From assembly GCF_007970805.1 (NCBI RefSeq), contig NZ_CP042433.1, positions 4,216,001-4,280,000 on the forward strand: a DNA stretch of 64,000 nt. Direction: 5' to 3'. The stretch is from Flavisolibacter ginsenosidimutans. GTDB lineage: Bacteria > Bacteroidota > Bacteroidia > Chitinophagales > Chitinophagaceae. Under the pieces are notes generated by a model. The model saw only the letters and a list, made by a program, of their open reading frames with translations, did no database searches and was not told the DNA's origin. This document shows positions 35,087 through 44,801 of this stretch, in pieces. Each line of letters begins with the position of its first letter. Position 1 is the first letter of the stretch. The translations under genes were made by a program, and so were the position numbers.

Positions 35087-36865
35087 ATGGCTAAGGTAAA
35101 GTACCGCAGTATTGTGTTTTTGTTTTTAACAGTCTTGTGCGTAAGGGTTGCGGGGCAAGGCTATGCCGTTACTTATATCGCCGATGATTCGGCGCAGCTT
35201 GCAAGACAAAATCTTGCAAGGCAGTTTGCCAACCGCTTTGACGCCAACACTTATGTGGCCGGCCTTCTCCCGCTGCTTCGGGCCCGGGGCTTTGTTACCG
35301 CATCGCTCGACAGTGTGCGGCTTGATTCTTCCGCCGCAACGGTAGTTCTTTTCTTTGGCGAGCAATACAAATGGGGACTAATTCGCACAGCGAAAGCCGA
35401 TGCGCCGCTGCTGGAGGCAGTGCGCTTCCCAACGATGAAAGGCCTGATGGATTTTAGCGTGTTGGGCGGCTGGCAAAAACGCATTTTGGATTACCTGGAA
35501 GAAACCGGCCGCCCGTTTGGTAAAACTTATTTGGACAGCCTTGAAATGGCCAACGGCGAAGTATCGGCCCTGCTGCGCATTGACGAAGGGCCGCTTTATA
35601 AAATTGACAGCCTGCAGGTTTTTGGCGACGCAAAAGTGAACGCAGATTTTTTGTACAAGTATCTTGACCTGCCGCCCGGCACACTTTACGACAGGCGAAA
35701 GCTGCTGGCCGTAAACAAAAAACTTTCGGAGCTTTCGTATGTGGAAGAAGAAAACCCCGCGCAGCTTTCAATGTTGCCAACAGGCGCGGTGCTCAACCTT
35801 TACTTAAAAGCAAAACGCAGCAGTCAGGTTAATGCGCTGGTAGGTTTTTTACCCAACAGTGAACAGGCAACCGGCCAGCGGAAATTTCAATTAACCGTTG
35901 ATGCCAACGTATTGTTGAAAAACGCCTTGGGCAATGGTGAAACCATCGGTCTTTTGTGGCAGCAATTGCAGAAAGGTTCGCCGCGGCTTAACCTTTTGTA
36001 CGAGCAGCCTTACATTTTTAAATCACCCTTCGGCGCCACGTTTTCGCTGGACATGTACAAACGCGATTCTTTCTTTCTGAACCTGAACATGAACCTCGGC
36101 GTTAACTACCGGCTAGGCGAGAAGCAAACGGCTTCGGTTTTTTTGCAACGGCGGCAATCCATCGTGAATGGCATCGATGCAGCAGCCATCGTTCAAACCA
36201 AACAATTGCCACTTGAAGCCGACGTCAGTTCGTTTAACCTGGGCATTGGTTACGATTTCAACAACACCGATTACCGTTACAACCCGCGAAAGGGCAGCCA
36301 GCTTTTGGTGAACGCTTCGGCCGGCACGAAAAATATTAAAAAGAACAACCTCATTCTTGAATTGCAAGACCCGTCCGATCCTTCGTTCAAATTTGAAAGC
36401 CTGTACGACACGGTTAAGCTGAAGGCTTATCAATTTCGAATAACAGCGGCCGGGGCACAATACGTTCAACTGGGCAAACAAACCACCTTGAAACTGGGCG
36501 GGAACTTCGGCGTTTACCAAAGCGCCAACGTGTTTCGAAACGAATTGTTCATGATTGGCGGAAACCGCCTGCTGCGCGGTTTTGATGAAGAAAGCCAGTT
36601 TGTGTCGCAATACGGCGTGGGTACGGTGGAGTTCCGGCTGCTGACGGGTTTAAACTCCAATTTTTTTGCCTTTGCCGATGGCGGGTGGGGGAAGTATCCG
36701 CTGGAAAAAATTCGGTCGCATACATACATTAGCACCGGCGTGGGGCTTTCTTTTCAGCCAAAGGCAGGCTTGATCAACGTTACCTGGGCTGTGGGCAAGC
36801 GTGACGACAGCAATCTTAATCTTCGGCAGTCAAAAATTCACATTGGTTTTGTGTCTTTCTTTTGA
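35087..36865 (+). CDS. BamA/TamA-family outer-membrane protein
   Basis: A 592-residue Omp85-superfamily protein. Signal peptide to about residue 24 (VRVAGQ). The N-terminal half contains POTRA-like periplasmic domains (one clear at about 180-250: GPLYKIDSLQVFGDAKVNADFLYK split by the usual loop). The C-terminal half (about 265-592) is a D15-type barrel with GNRLLRGFDEESQ and the closing strand KIHIGFVSFF, which ends in Phe as OM proteins often do. It is shorter than BamA and is probably an accessory insertase or a translocation barrel. The next gene begins 31 bases downstream. Confidence 0.85.
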   Translation: MAKVKYRSIVFLFLTVLCVRVAGQGYAVTYIADDSAQLARQNLARQFANRFDANTYVAGLLPLLRARGFVTASLDSVRLDSSAATVVLFFGEQYKWGLIRTAKADAPLLEAVRFPTMKGLMDFSVLGGWQKRILDYLEETGRPFGKTYLDSLEMANGEVSALLRIDEGPLYKIDSLQVFGDAKVNADFLYKYLDLPPGTLYDRRKLLAVNKKLSELSYVEEENPAQLSMLPTGAVLNLYLKAKRSSQVNALVGFLPNSEQATGQRKFQLTVDANVLLKNALGNGETIGLLWQQLQKGSPRLNLLYEQPYIFKSPFGATFSLDMYKRDSFFLNLNMNLGVNYRLGEKQTASVFLQRRQSIVNGIDAAAIVQTKQLPLEADVSSFNLGIGYDFNNTDYRYNPRKGSQLLVNASAGTKNIKKNNLILELQDPSDPSFKFESLYDTVKLKAYQFRITAAGAQYVQLGKQTTLKLGGNFGVYQSANVFRNELFMIGGNRLLRGFDEESQFVSQYGVGTVEFRLLTGLNSNFFAFADGGWGKYPLEKIRSHTYISTGVGLSFQPKAGLINVTWAVGKRDDSNLNLRQSKIHIGFVSFF

Positions 36866-36882
36866 TGCTGTTTTTGAGCGAC

Positions 36883-36891
36883 TATTTTTGC
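36883..36891 (+). promoter_or_regulatory. Bacteroidota -7 promoter word for the DUF4271 gene
   Basis: TATTTTTGC lies 5 bases before a GTG at 36897. This places the true start at the GTG rather than at the in-frame ATG 96 bases upstream, inside the preceding gene. Confidence 0.6.
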
Positions 36892-36896
36892 GGCCT

Positions 36897-37868
36897 GTGA
36901 GATTTTTTTTGCTGATAATTTTCTTTCTCTTGACGGCGGTGGCAAACTCGCAGCCGCCAAACGATTCCCTGCCGATGAAAGATTCGCTGCTCCACAATAG
37001 TTTTTTGCGGACAAGCGATTCTCTTCGACTCGATTCGGTTCGGCTGGCCTCGTTGCAGGCTGATTCTCTTTCTAAAGTTCTGCCGCCTGTCCGCGATACA
37101 ATAAGGCCTGCCCTGCAACACGCTTTGAACTCCGATTCTTTCCTTCTGCGCAAGCGGCTTTTCTTCACCTTTACCGACCCGGTACGCTATACGGTATCGG
37201 AAAGGAAGTGGGAAGGGAAGGACACCGTCTTTTATGCCGTGGTGGCCTTGCTGCTTCTGTTTGCGTTGATAAAGAACGCCTTTCCCCGTTACCTTCCGGA
37301 TTTGTACAGTGCTTATTTCAGAACTACCGTGCGACAAAAGCAAATCAAAGAGCAACTGGTACAAAATCCTCTGCCTTCTCTGTTCTTCAACTTGTTTTTT
37401 GTGCTCAGCGCCGCGGTTTTTGTTAGCCAGCTGATTCAGCAGTTTGGTTACAACGACCGATTGCCTTTTTTTGAATTGGTGCTGTACAGCGCCGGTGGTA
37501 TTGCCGCTGTTTATGCCGCCAAATTTTTATTGCTGAAATTTTTTGGATGGGTGTTTCAACTCTCCGAGGCTACTGATGCTTATCTCTTCGTGGTCTTTTC
37601 CACAAATAAAATTCTGGGCATTTTCCTGCTGCCGTTTACCGTATTGCTTGCGTTTACTTACGGTGGAGCGAACGCTTCGATTGTTACACTGAGCGTTGTA
37701 CTTGTTTTAGCTTTGTTTATCTATCGGTATTTTCTTGCCTTTATTTCAATAAATCACTTGGTGCGGATAAACCTTTTCCACTTCCTGCTTTACCTGGCGG
37801 CTTTTGAAGTTCTCCCGCTGTTGCTGATTAACAAACTGTTGTTCACCATTCTACGAGAAATAGCTTAA
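36897..37868 (+). CDS. DUF4271 integral membrane protein
   Basis: A 323-residue protein starting at GTG. A signal-like helix (RFFLLIIFFLLTAVANSQ) is followed by a Ser/Asp/Leu-rich periplasmic linker (about 20-110), then about seven membrane helices from residue 112 on. It matches the Bacteroidota-specific DUF4271 family, typically found immediately before a HemD-like gene as here (28 bases apart). Function is unknown to me. The start choice rests on the promoter word and on the signal peptide directly following the GTG. Confidence 0.78.
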   Translation: MRFFLLIIFFLLTAVANSQPPNDSLPMKDSLLHNSFLRTSDSLRLDSVRLASLQADSLSKVLPPVRDTIRPALQHALNSDSFLLRKRLFFTFTDPVRYTVSERKWEGKDTVFYAVVALLLLFALIKNAFPRYLPDLYSAYFRTTVRQKQIKEQLVQNPLPSLFFNLFFVLSAAVFVSQLIQQFGYNDRLPFFELVLYSAGGIAAVYAAKFLLLKFFGWVFQLSEATDAYLFVVFSTNKILGIFLLPFTVLLAFTYGGANASIVTLSVVLVLALFIYRYFLAFISINHLVRINLFHFLLYLAAFEVLPLLLINKLLFTILREIA

Positions 37869-37874
37869 CTTTGC
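37866..37874 (+). promoter_or_regulatory. Bacteroidota -7 promoter word for the second HemD-like gene
   Basis: TAACTTTGC overlaps the stop codon of the DUF4271 gene and lies 22 bases before the ATG at 37897. Confidence 0.55.
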
Positions 37875-37896
37875 AAAACGTCAGCCGAACCGCACT

Positions 37897-38697
37897 ATGG
37901 TAAAACACACAGGGGTTAAGACCACAACAAAGGCCACACAAAAGAAGAAAGTACTCATTACGCAGCCCAGACCTGAAAGCGACAAGTCGCCCTATTTTGA
38001 GTTGGAGCGCAAGTACGATGTGGAGCTTGACTTTCACCCTTTTATCCGGCTCGAACCTATTCCTGCAAAAGATTTTCGCCGGCAAAAGATTGACATCGCC
38101 ACTCACTCAGGGGTTATCTTAACCAGCCGCAATGCCATTGACCATTTCTTTCGCGTGTGCGAAGAAATGAAAGTAGCCGTGTCGCAGGACACAAAGTATT
38201 TCTGCATTACCGAAGCGGTGGCGCTTTACCTTCAAAAATTCATTCTCTACCGCAAACGCAAGGTTTTTTACGGGGCCGACGGCAGCAACAAAAGCTTGTT
38301 CGACGTTATTAATAAACACAAAAGCAACGAAAAGTTTCTTTATGTGTGCTCTGAAAACCAGCAGGACAGTGAAATCACTGGTTGGCTTAAAGCAAACAGT
38401 TGCGATTTTTCGCTTGCCTTTATGTACCGTACAGCCAGCAACGACGTAAAAGAAATTCTGATCAAAAACGATTACGATGTCATTTGCTTTTTTACGCCCA
38501 GCGGTGTACGAAGCCTTTTTGATAACCTTCCGCAGTTTAAGCAAAACGGAACCGTGATTGGCGCTTTTGGCGGTAACACGTCAAAGGCAGTGGAAGAAGC
38601 GGGACTTCAACTCGAAATTAAAGCGCCGCAGCCGCAAGCTCCATCAATGGTAGCTGCGCTGGAAAAGTATCTTTCGGCACAAGCAACAAAAAAGTAA
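37897..38697 (+). CDS. Second uroporphyrinogen-III synthase-like protein
   Basis: A 266-residue HemD-family protein with a basic, Thr/Lys-rich N-terminal extension. Lobe pairing is visible in GVILTSRNAIDHFFRV and VICFFTPSGVRSLFDNL, and the end segment is VIGAFGGNTSKAVEEAGL. It is distinct in sequence from the hemD at 27832-28548, which sits in the haem operon. Either it is a second active enzyme or it has taken another role; it lies between DUF4271 and, further on, gldK, away from the haem genes. It ends with a strong terminator. Confidence 0.82.
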   Translation: MVKHTGVKTTTKATQKKKVLITQPRPESDKSPYFELERKYDVELDFHPFIRLEPIPAKDFRRQKIDIATHSGVILTSRNAIDHFFRVCEEMKVAVSQDTKYFCITEAVALYLQKFILYRKRKVFYGADGSNKSLFDVINKHKSNEKFLYVCSENQQDSEITGWLKANSCDFSLAFMYRTASNDVKEILIKNDYDVICFFTPSGVRSLFDNLPQFKQNGTVIGAFGGNTSKAVEEAGLQLEIKAPQPQAPSMVAALEKYLSAQATKK

Positions 38698-38721
38698 ACG
38701 CTGTTAGCACTGTAAATAATT

Positions 38722-38747
38722 GTCCCGCTCTGGCGGGACTTTTTATT
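38722..38747 (+). terminator. Intrinsic terminator after the second HemD-like gene
   Basis: GTCCCGC (38722-38728) pairs with GCGGGAC (38733-38739) around a 4-base loop, followed by TTTTTATT. Confidence 0.92.
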
Positions 38748-38837
38748 GGCATACGTCTATTCCAAGCGAGATTTGATGAAAGAATCACGATAGCTTTCAT
38801 TGACATATCAGTACGTTTACAATTAGCACATTGATTT

Positions 38838-40865
38838 ATGGCTAACCGTTTAGCAAAAGAAAACAGCCCTTATCTGTTACAGCATGCGCACAACCCGGTT
38901 GACTGGTATCCTTGGGGTGAGGAAGCCTTTGACAGGGCCAAAGCGGAAAACAAACCGGTGTTGGTAAGTATTGGTTATGCGGCCTGTCATTGGTGCCACG
39001 TAATGGAAAGAGAAAGCTTTGAAAAAGAAGAGGTGGCTGCTGTCATGAACGAAAACTTCGTGAATATTAAGGTGGATAGGGAGGAGCGTCCCGACGTTGA
39101 TCACCTCTACATGGATGCCGTGCAAGCCATTGCCGGCAACGGCGGCTGGCCTCTAAACGTGTTTCTGACACCGGAGGGAAAGCCGTTTTACGGCGGCACT
39201 TATTTTCCGCCCAAGCGGGCATACAACCGGGCTTCCTGGACCGAGGTTTTGCTTGCGGTTTCGCAGTCGTTCAGGGAACGGCGCGACGAAATTAACCAGC
39301 AGGCAGAGAATCTCACAAATCACTTGGCATCTTCCAATTCTTTTGGGTTGTCGGTGTCCGAAACAACATTTAATGCGAAGCAAATTGACGAAGCCTTCGC
39401 CAACATCATGAAAAATGCCGACAAGGAGTGGGGCGGTTTTGGCCGGGCGCCCAAGTTTCCCCAAACATTCATCATCAATTTCTTATTGGCTTATGGACAT
39501 CTCTCGCAAAATCATGACGCGTTAAACCAAGCACTTTTGAGCCTCGACAAAATGATGCAGGGTGGGATTTATGATCACGTTGGCGGCGGCTTCGCCCGCT
39601 ATTCTACTGACACAGAATGGCTGGTACCGCACTTTGAAAAAATGCTTTACGACAACGCCCTGCTGGTATCTTCTTATGCTGATGCTTATGCGCTGACTAA
39701 AAACGAGGCTTACCGGCAGGTTATTGACGAAACGCTAGCCTTTGTTGAAAGAGAATTGATGCACAAAGAGGGCGGTTTTTATAGCGCCTTGGACGCCGAC
39801 AGCGAAGGCGAAGAGGGGAAATTTTATGTTTGGGATGACGAAGAGGTGAAAACCGTTTTGGGAAATGAAGCAGGAATTTTTTGTGATTATTTCGACATCA
39901 AGCCCGGTGGGAACTGGGAAGGGAAGAGTGTTCCTTGGGTCAAAGTTCCAATGGTGGAATTTGCGAAGAATTACGGATTGAAGGTGGAACTGCTTGTGCA
40001 ACTCATCTCCGATGGAAAACAAAAACTGCTGCAGGAACGGAGCAAACGCATACGGCCTCTTTTAGACGACAAAATCCTTTTGAACTGGAATGCCCTGATG
40101 AACCTTGCTTACAGCAAAGCCTTTGCGGTCACCGGAAATGAACACTACTTGACTGTAGCAGAACAAAACATGCGCTTCCTGCTTTCCGCCTTTGGCGATT
40201 TCAACGACCTGCATCACAGTTGGAAAGATGGTCAGGCCAAGCACCCACCTTTTTTGGATGACTATTCTTTTTTAATTGCCGCACTAATTGAACTGGCGCA
40301 GGTATCGGCCAATTTTTCTTACCTGGATAAAGCCGCGCAATTAACCGAAGTTGTTTTAAAAAAATACGCTGGTGCAGACAGTCCTCTTTTCTTTTACACG
40401 GCCGAAGACCAGCGAGACATTCTTCTTCGGAAAAAGGAGGTATACGACGGTGCCACACCTTCAGGCAATTCGGTAATGGCGTACAACCTTTACCGGCTCT
40501 CAATTCTTTTGGACAAGCCGGATTGGCGGCAACTTGCCGAAAAAGCGGTCATGGCAATGACAGACGTAACAACCAAATATCCCACATCGTTTGGCATGTG
40601 GCTTGCCCTGCTCTATGAATCAATTAAGGGCACTTCAGAGATTGCTGTGGTCGGCGTAAATTTTGCCAGCCTGTCGTTGCAAATTCAAAAAACTTTCATT
40701 CCACATAAACTTCTCATGGCAGCTCCAAACGCTGACCCTTATTACCCCCTTTTAACGGGCCGGGAAGTGGGCGGGAAAACCCTCATTTTTTTATGTAAGA
40801 ATTACGCATGTCTGCAACCAACAATTACCCTCAATGAAGCACTGGCGCTCCTTTCGACCAAATAA
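38838..40865 (+). CDS. YyaL/SSP411-type thioredoxin-domain protein (DUF255)
   Basis: A 675-residue cytoplasmic protein. The N-terminal thioredoxin-fold domain (DUF255) starts NRLAKENSPYLLQHAHNPVDW and has the CxxC pair Cys50-Cys53 in AACHWCHVM. The rest is an alpha/alpha six-barrel resembling N-acylglucosamine epimerases, with MMQGGIYDHVGGGFARYS and LDADSEGEEGKFYVW. The family is widespread (human SPATA20) but its reaction is not settled. It is bounded by a terminator upstream and an intergenic region before gldK. Confidence 0.9.
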   Translation: MANRLAKENSPYLLQHAHNPVDWYPWGEEAFDRAKAENKPVLVSIGYAACHWCHVMERESFEKEEVAAVMNENFVNIKVDREERPDVDHLYMDAVQAIAGNGGWPLNVFLTPEGKPFYGGTYFPPKRAYNRASWTEVLLAVSQSFRERRDEINQQAENLTNHLASSNSFGLSVSETTFNAKQIDEAFANIMKNADKEWGGFGRAPKFPQTFIINFLLAYGHLSQNHDALNQALLSLDKMMQGGIYDHVGGGFARYSTDTEWLVPHFEKMLYDNALLVSSYADAYALTKNEAYRQVIDETLAFVERELMHKEGGFYSALDADSEGEEGKFYVWDDEEVKTVLGNEAGIFCDYFDIKPGGNWEGKSVPWVKVPMVEFAKNYGLKVELLVQLISDGKQKLLQERSKRIRPLLDDKILLNWNALMNLAYSKAFAVTGNEHYLTVAEQNMRFLLSAFGDFNDLHHSWKDGQAKHPPFLDDYSFLIAALIELAQVSANFSYLDKAAQLTEVVLKKYAGADSPLFFYTAEDQRDILLRKKEVYDGATPSGNSVMAYNLYRLSILLDKPDWRQLAEKAVMAMTDVTTKYPTSFGMWLALLYESIKGTSEIAVVGVNFASLSLQIQKTFIPHKLLMAAPNADPYYPLLTGREVGGKTLIFLCKNYACLQPTITLNEALALLSTK

Positions 40866-40985
40866 TTTAGCGTTTGTACAATAATCATTATGAACGTCCG
40901 TTTGTGTTTTTATGTCAGCCCTATTTGACTATTGGAAATGAGAAAAAAACTATTTAACCTTGCCTCGTCCTTTAGTGCAAACAAT

Positions 40986-40994
40986 TATATTTGC
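40986..40994 (+). promoter_or_regulatory. Bacteroidota -7 promoter word for gldK
   Basis: TATATTTGC lies 15 bases before the gldK ATG at 41010 and supports that start over the longer frame. Confidence 0.6.
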
Positions 40995-41009
40995 CCAATA
41001 CCTAAGTAT

Positions 41010-42308
41010 ATGACGTTGAAAAACCACTACTACGTGCTTATTGCTCTTTCGGCCCTATCGCTGGCGAGCTGCGGCATCGGTAAAAAAGACAAAGGCAGCA
41101 TGTTGCCAAACGACGGCCAAGTACACGGCATCGCACCCGGCAACCGTTACGTTCTCCCCAAACCTCCGGGCATGGTTTACATTCCACAAGGCACCTTTCA
41201 CATGGGACCAAGTGATGAAGATCCCGCCTATGCCTTTAGTGCCCGTAACCGTTCTGTTTCCATCAGTGGATTTTGGATGGATGCTACCGAAGTTACCAAC
41301 AACCAATACCGCCAATTCATTTACTGGGTTCGCGACTCCGTAGCCGCAAAGAAGCTCGGAGCACCTTATGTAAAGGATAATCCGGATGGCAGCCAAACGG
41401 TTGATTTCGCCAAAATGCGCACCGTAAAATGGAACGATCCAAAAATAGTGGAACAGTTGAATGACCTGATCATTCCTGAGCCTGATCGCATTCGTGGTAA
41501 AAAAGAGCTGGATCCCTCCAAAATCGTTTATCAGGTTGAGCGCTTTGATTTGAAGGCCGCGGCCGATCGCGGAAACGCCGGCAAGCCCCGTTCGCAATTC
41601 CTTGAGCGTTATCCCGTGTCTGTTTATCCGGATACCTTGGTTTGGATGCGCGACTTTTCCTATTCTTACAATGAGCCTATGACTAAGCGCTATTTTTCTC
41701 ACCCTGCTTTTGGAAACTATCCGGTAGTAGGCGTGAACTGGAAGATGGCCGAGGCTTTTTGTAACTGGCGCACACTTTACCTGAACAACTTCCTTGAATC
41801 AAAAGGCCGCGTACAGGAATCCGATTTCCGTCTGCCAACCGAAGCACAATGGGAGTACGCAGCTCGTGGTGGTCGTTCGCAATCCATGTTTCCCTGGGGA
41901 AACTATTACCTGAGAAACAAAAAAGGCTGTCTGCTTGCGAACTTTAAGCCCGGCCGTGGTAACTATCCCGAAGACGGTGGATTCTATACCGTTCGTGCAG
42001 ATGCATACTGGCCCAACGATTTTGGCCTTTACTGCATGGCGGGCAACGTAGCCGAGTGGACTTCTTCAATTTATTATGAAGGTTCGTATACGTTCCAACA
42101 CGACATGAACCCCGATGTTCGCTTTAACGCAAAAGAATCTGATCCTCCCAAGATGAAGCGCAAGGTAATTCGCGGCGGAAGCTGGAAAGATGTGGGTTAT
42201 TACCTGCAAACCGGCACCCGTACATACGAATACCAGGATTCTACAAAGTCTTACATTGGTTTCCGTACGGTGATTGATTTGCCTGCACAAACCGGCCGTC
42301 ATAAATAA
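41010..42308 (+). CDS. gldK: Gliding motility / T9SS lipoprotein GldK (PorK-like)
   Basis: A 432-residue outer-membrane lipoprotein. Signal peptide and lipobox LASC put the lipidated cysteine at residue 21, which supports the start at 41010. The body is a formylglycine-generating-enzyme/sulfatase-modifying fold (PPGMVYIPQGTFHMGPSD, VTNNQYRQF, RLPTEAQWEYAARGGRS, AGNVAEWTSS, VIRGGSWKD). GldK/PorK with GldN/PorN forms the periplasmic ring of the type IX secretion system. First gene of gldKLMN. No PorP/SprF-like gene precedes it. Confidence 0.93.
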   Translation: MTLKNHYYVLIALSALSLASCGIGKKDKGSMLPNDGQVHGIAPGNRYVLPKPPGMVYIPQGTFHMGPSDEDPAYAFSARNRSVSISGFWMDATEVTNNQYRQFIYWVRDSVAAKKLGAPYVKDNPDGSQTVDFAKMRTVKWNDPKIVEQLNDLIIPEPDRIRGKKELDPSKIVYQVERFDLKAAADRGNAGKPRSQFLERYPVSVYPDTLVWMRDFSYSYNEPMTKRYFSHPAFGNYPVVGVNWKMAEAFCNWRTLYLNNFLESKGRVQESDFRLPTEAQWEYAARGGRSQSMFPWGNYYLRNKKGCLLANFKPGRGNYPEDGGFYTVRADAYWPNDFGLYCMAGNVAEWTSSIYYEGSYTFQHDMNPDVRFNAKESDPPKMKRKVIRGGSWKDVGYYLQTGTRTYEYQDSTKSYIGFRTVIDLPAQTGRHK

Positions 42309-42432
42309 TTTGGCCACAAATAATTTTTTCCAATTTTGAACGTTTTAGTGGGACTGAGGTTGGCGACAACCTCTTTACCCCTGTATTTGTCAAACCTCAA
42401 ACTAAAATAACAACCATTTAAAATTCAATTCT

Positions 42433-43203
42433 ATGGCAGTCGCAATTCCACCAAAAATCAGTAAATACGTTGACGTCGCAGTTTCCTTTGGCGCTTCGCT
42501 TGTAATCTGGGGCGCTTTACGCAAAATCACCCACGCACCCGATGCCGAAACATGGCTTTGGATCGGCTTGAGCACAGAGGCACTCATCTTCGCTCTTTAC
42601 GGTGTTCTTTACCTGATTTTTCCCGCAGAAAAAGGCGCAGGCCATCCCGAAGAAGTGGCGGTGGATGCTGTTACACCACAAGGCCGCGTTTTGGGACAGA
42701 TGGACAAGGCTTTATTGGAAGCGGACATTACGCCTGCAAACCTGAGCCGCCTGAGCGATGGTTTCAAAAAACTGAACACAACCATCTCCAACATGAACGA
42801 CATTACCGATGTAGTAGCTGCTACCGGTGATTATACAGCAAAAACAAAAGAAGTAACATCGGCTTTAACACAGGTAAAAGACGCTTATGTGAATGCTGCC
42901 AATTCTGTTGGCGCTTTCAACGCTGCTTCTGACGGTGCCCGTGTTTTCCACGATCAGATTCAGGTTTTGACAAAGAATCTTTCTTCCCTGAACACGATTT
43001 ACGAATTGGAATTGCAGGAGAGCAACAACCACCTAAAAACCCTCAACGGTTTCTACGGTAAACTGGCCGAAACAACCGAAGTGATGGTAAACAGCGCCGA
43101 GGATGCCAAAAAAGTACAGACGCAAATCGGTGGTTTGGCTACCAACCTGACGAAACTGAATGGCATATACGGCAACATGCTGAGCGCAATGCAGGGGCGT
43201 TAA
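42433..43203 (+). CDS. gldL: T9SS/gliding motor subunit GldL (PorL-like)
   Basis: A 256-residue inner-membrane protein. Two N-terminal helices (about 13-32 and 42-65) are followed by a cytoplasmic coiled region. Glu49 in GLSTEALIF matches the intramembrane glutamate needed for proton flow in GldL, and KITH (31-34) keeps the conserved Lys/His pair between the helices. GldL and GldM form the rotary motor that powers T9SS and gliding. It lies 124 bases after gldK. Confidence 0.93.
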   Translation: MAVAIPPKISKYVDVAVSFGASLVIWGALRKITHAPDAETWLWIGLSTEALIFALYGVLYLIFPAEKGAGHPEEVAVDAVTPQGRVLGQMDKALLEADITPANLSRLSDGFKKLNTTISNMNDITDVVAATGDYTAKTKEVTSALTQVKDAYVNAANSVGAFNAASDGARVFHDQIQVLTKNLSSLNTIYELELQESNNHLKTLNGFYGKLAETTEVMVNSAEDAKKVQTQIGGLATNLTKLNGIYGNMLSAMQGR

Positions 43204-43260
43204 TCACGTAAAGACCTAAACCAAAAATTTATACTTCAACGCAACAAATCCGAATAGACT

Positions 43261-44796
43261 ATGGCACTTCCTAAAGAGCCGCGGCAGAAGATGATCAACC
43301 TGATGTACCTGGTGCTGACAGCCCTGTTGGCACTGAACGTTTCGGCTGAGATTCTGAATGCATTCAAAACCGTGGACAGCAGCCTCGATAAAACCAACCA
43401 CACAATTGCAACGTCAACCGACGATGTAATGAAATCTTTCCAAGACCTGCTTGCTGACGAAAAAACGAAAGTAAAAGCAGCTGAATGGTATCCGAAAGCG
43501 CAACATGCGCAAGACCTTTCTTCTGGAATGTATAATTACATTGAAAGCCTTCGTCAACGTTTACTGGAAAGAGCAGATTTTAACCCGGCTAAAAAGAAGG
43601 ATTCGACGTACAAAGAGGACAATCAGGACATTGCTACCAAGATGATGATTGACCAAAAGACTGGCGATACGTTAAAACAAAAGCTTGACGATTACCGCAA
43701 GGCAATGCTGGCGATTGACCCGAAAGTTGCAGAAGAATTCAGCAAATCTTTACAGGTTAATACAGACATGCCGGTTACGCAAAACAAAAGCAATAAAACC
43801 TGGGCCGATGCTTACTTCCACATGGTTCCAACTGTGGCTGCTTTGACCATGCTGCGCAAGTTTCAGAATGATGTAAAAACATCGGAGAACAAAGTCGTTA
43901 CTTTCTTGCACCAACAGGTAGGAAAGGTTGTGGTTCGCTACGATAACTTCGAGGCCATCGTTGGACAGAACTCGAAATACCTAATGCCGGGTCAACAGTT
44001 AGAGATTACTGCCGGTTTAGGTGCTTTCAGCAAGTCTAAACTTCCAACCATTTCAATTGGCGGCGCTTCTGTTCCGTTAAATGACAAAGGCATGGCCATC
44101 AAGCAACTGGATGGCGGCGGCATCGGTAACCACAGCATTCCGGTAACCGTTGCGTTCACTGACCAGGATGGCAATCCGCAAACCAGAACGTTCAATGTAG
44201 AATATACCGTTGGTCAGGCCAATGCGTCTATCGCTCTTGATAAAATGAACGTGCTTTACATCGGTGTTGACAACCCGGTTACCATCGCGGCTTCGGGTGG
44301 CGGCGATGACAAAGTACAAGTGTCTATCAACGGTGGCGGTGGCTCTTATACCAAAGTAGGTGCCGGTAAATACATCTTCCGCGTTAGCAGCGTAACGGAC
44401 GATTGCAAAATCTCTGTATCGGTAGATGGCAAAGTAGCGGGTGTTTCTCAATTCCGTGTACGTACAGTACCCGTTCCTCAAGCTTATATAGGAGGCCAAC
44501 CAAGTGGCGCAACTATGTCAGCGGCCGCCTTGGCAAATCAAGCGGGTATTTTTGCCGGTATTAAAGATTTCCCGTTTGAGTTGCACTATAACGTTAGCGA
44601 ATATACTGTGGTTGGTCTGAACGAAGATGGTGACATTATCAAAGCAAATGTCACCGGCGCTGAATTTACGCCTCAGGCACGAAAACTGATCGGGATGGCA
44701 AAGCCAGGTGATAATATAAACATCACAAATCTTTATTGCACAGGCCCCGATGGCAGACGCATGAAACTGCCGGCATTATTTTACAATATCAACTAG
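43261..44796 (+). CDS. gldM: T9SS/gliding motor subunit GldM (PorM-like)
   Basis: A 511-residue protein with a short cytoplasmic start (MALPKEPRQKMINLMYLVLT), one membrane helix (about 14-31) and a long periplasmic part of four domains. This fits the GldM/PorM stalk that carries motor torque across the periplasm to the GldK/GldN ring. Visible segments: ILNAFKTVDSSLDKTN helix, VTQNKSNKTWADAYFHMVPTV, and beta-rich later domains with VGQANASIALDKMNVLYIGV. It lies 57 bases after gldL and 5 before gldN. Confidence 0.93.
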   Translation: MALPKEPRQKMINLMYLVLTALLALNVSAEILNAFKTVDSSLDKTNHTIATSTDDVMKSFQDLLADEKTKVKAAEWYPKAQHAQDLSSGMYNYIESLRQRLLERADFNPAKKKDSTYKEDNQDIATKMMIDQKTGDTLKQKLDDYRKAMLAIDPKVAEEFSKSLQVNTDMPVTQNKSNKTWADAYFHMVPTVAALTMLRKFQNDVKTSENKVVTFLHQQVGKVVVRYDNFEAIVGQNSKYLMPGQQLEITAGLGAFSKSKLPTISIGGASVPLNDKGMAIKQLDGGGIGNHSIPVTVAFTDQDGNPQTRTFNVEYTVGQANASIALDKMNVLYIGVDNPVTIAASGGGDDKVQVSINGGGGSYTKVGAGKYIFRVSSVTDDCKISVSVDGKVAGVSQFRVRTVPVPQAYIGGQPSGATMSAAALANQAGIFAGIKDFPFELHYNVSEYTVVGLNEDGDIIKANVTGAEFTPQARKLIGMAKPGDNINITNLYCTGPDGRRMKLPALFYNIN

Positions 44797-44801
44797 GAAC
44801 T

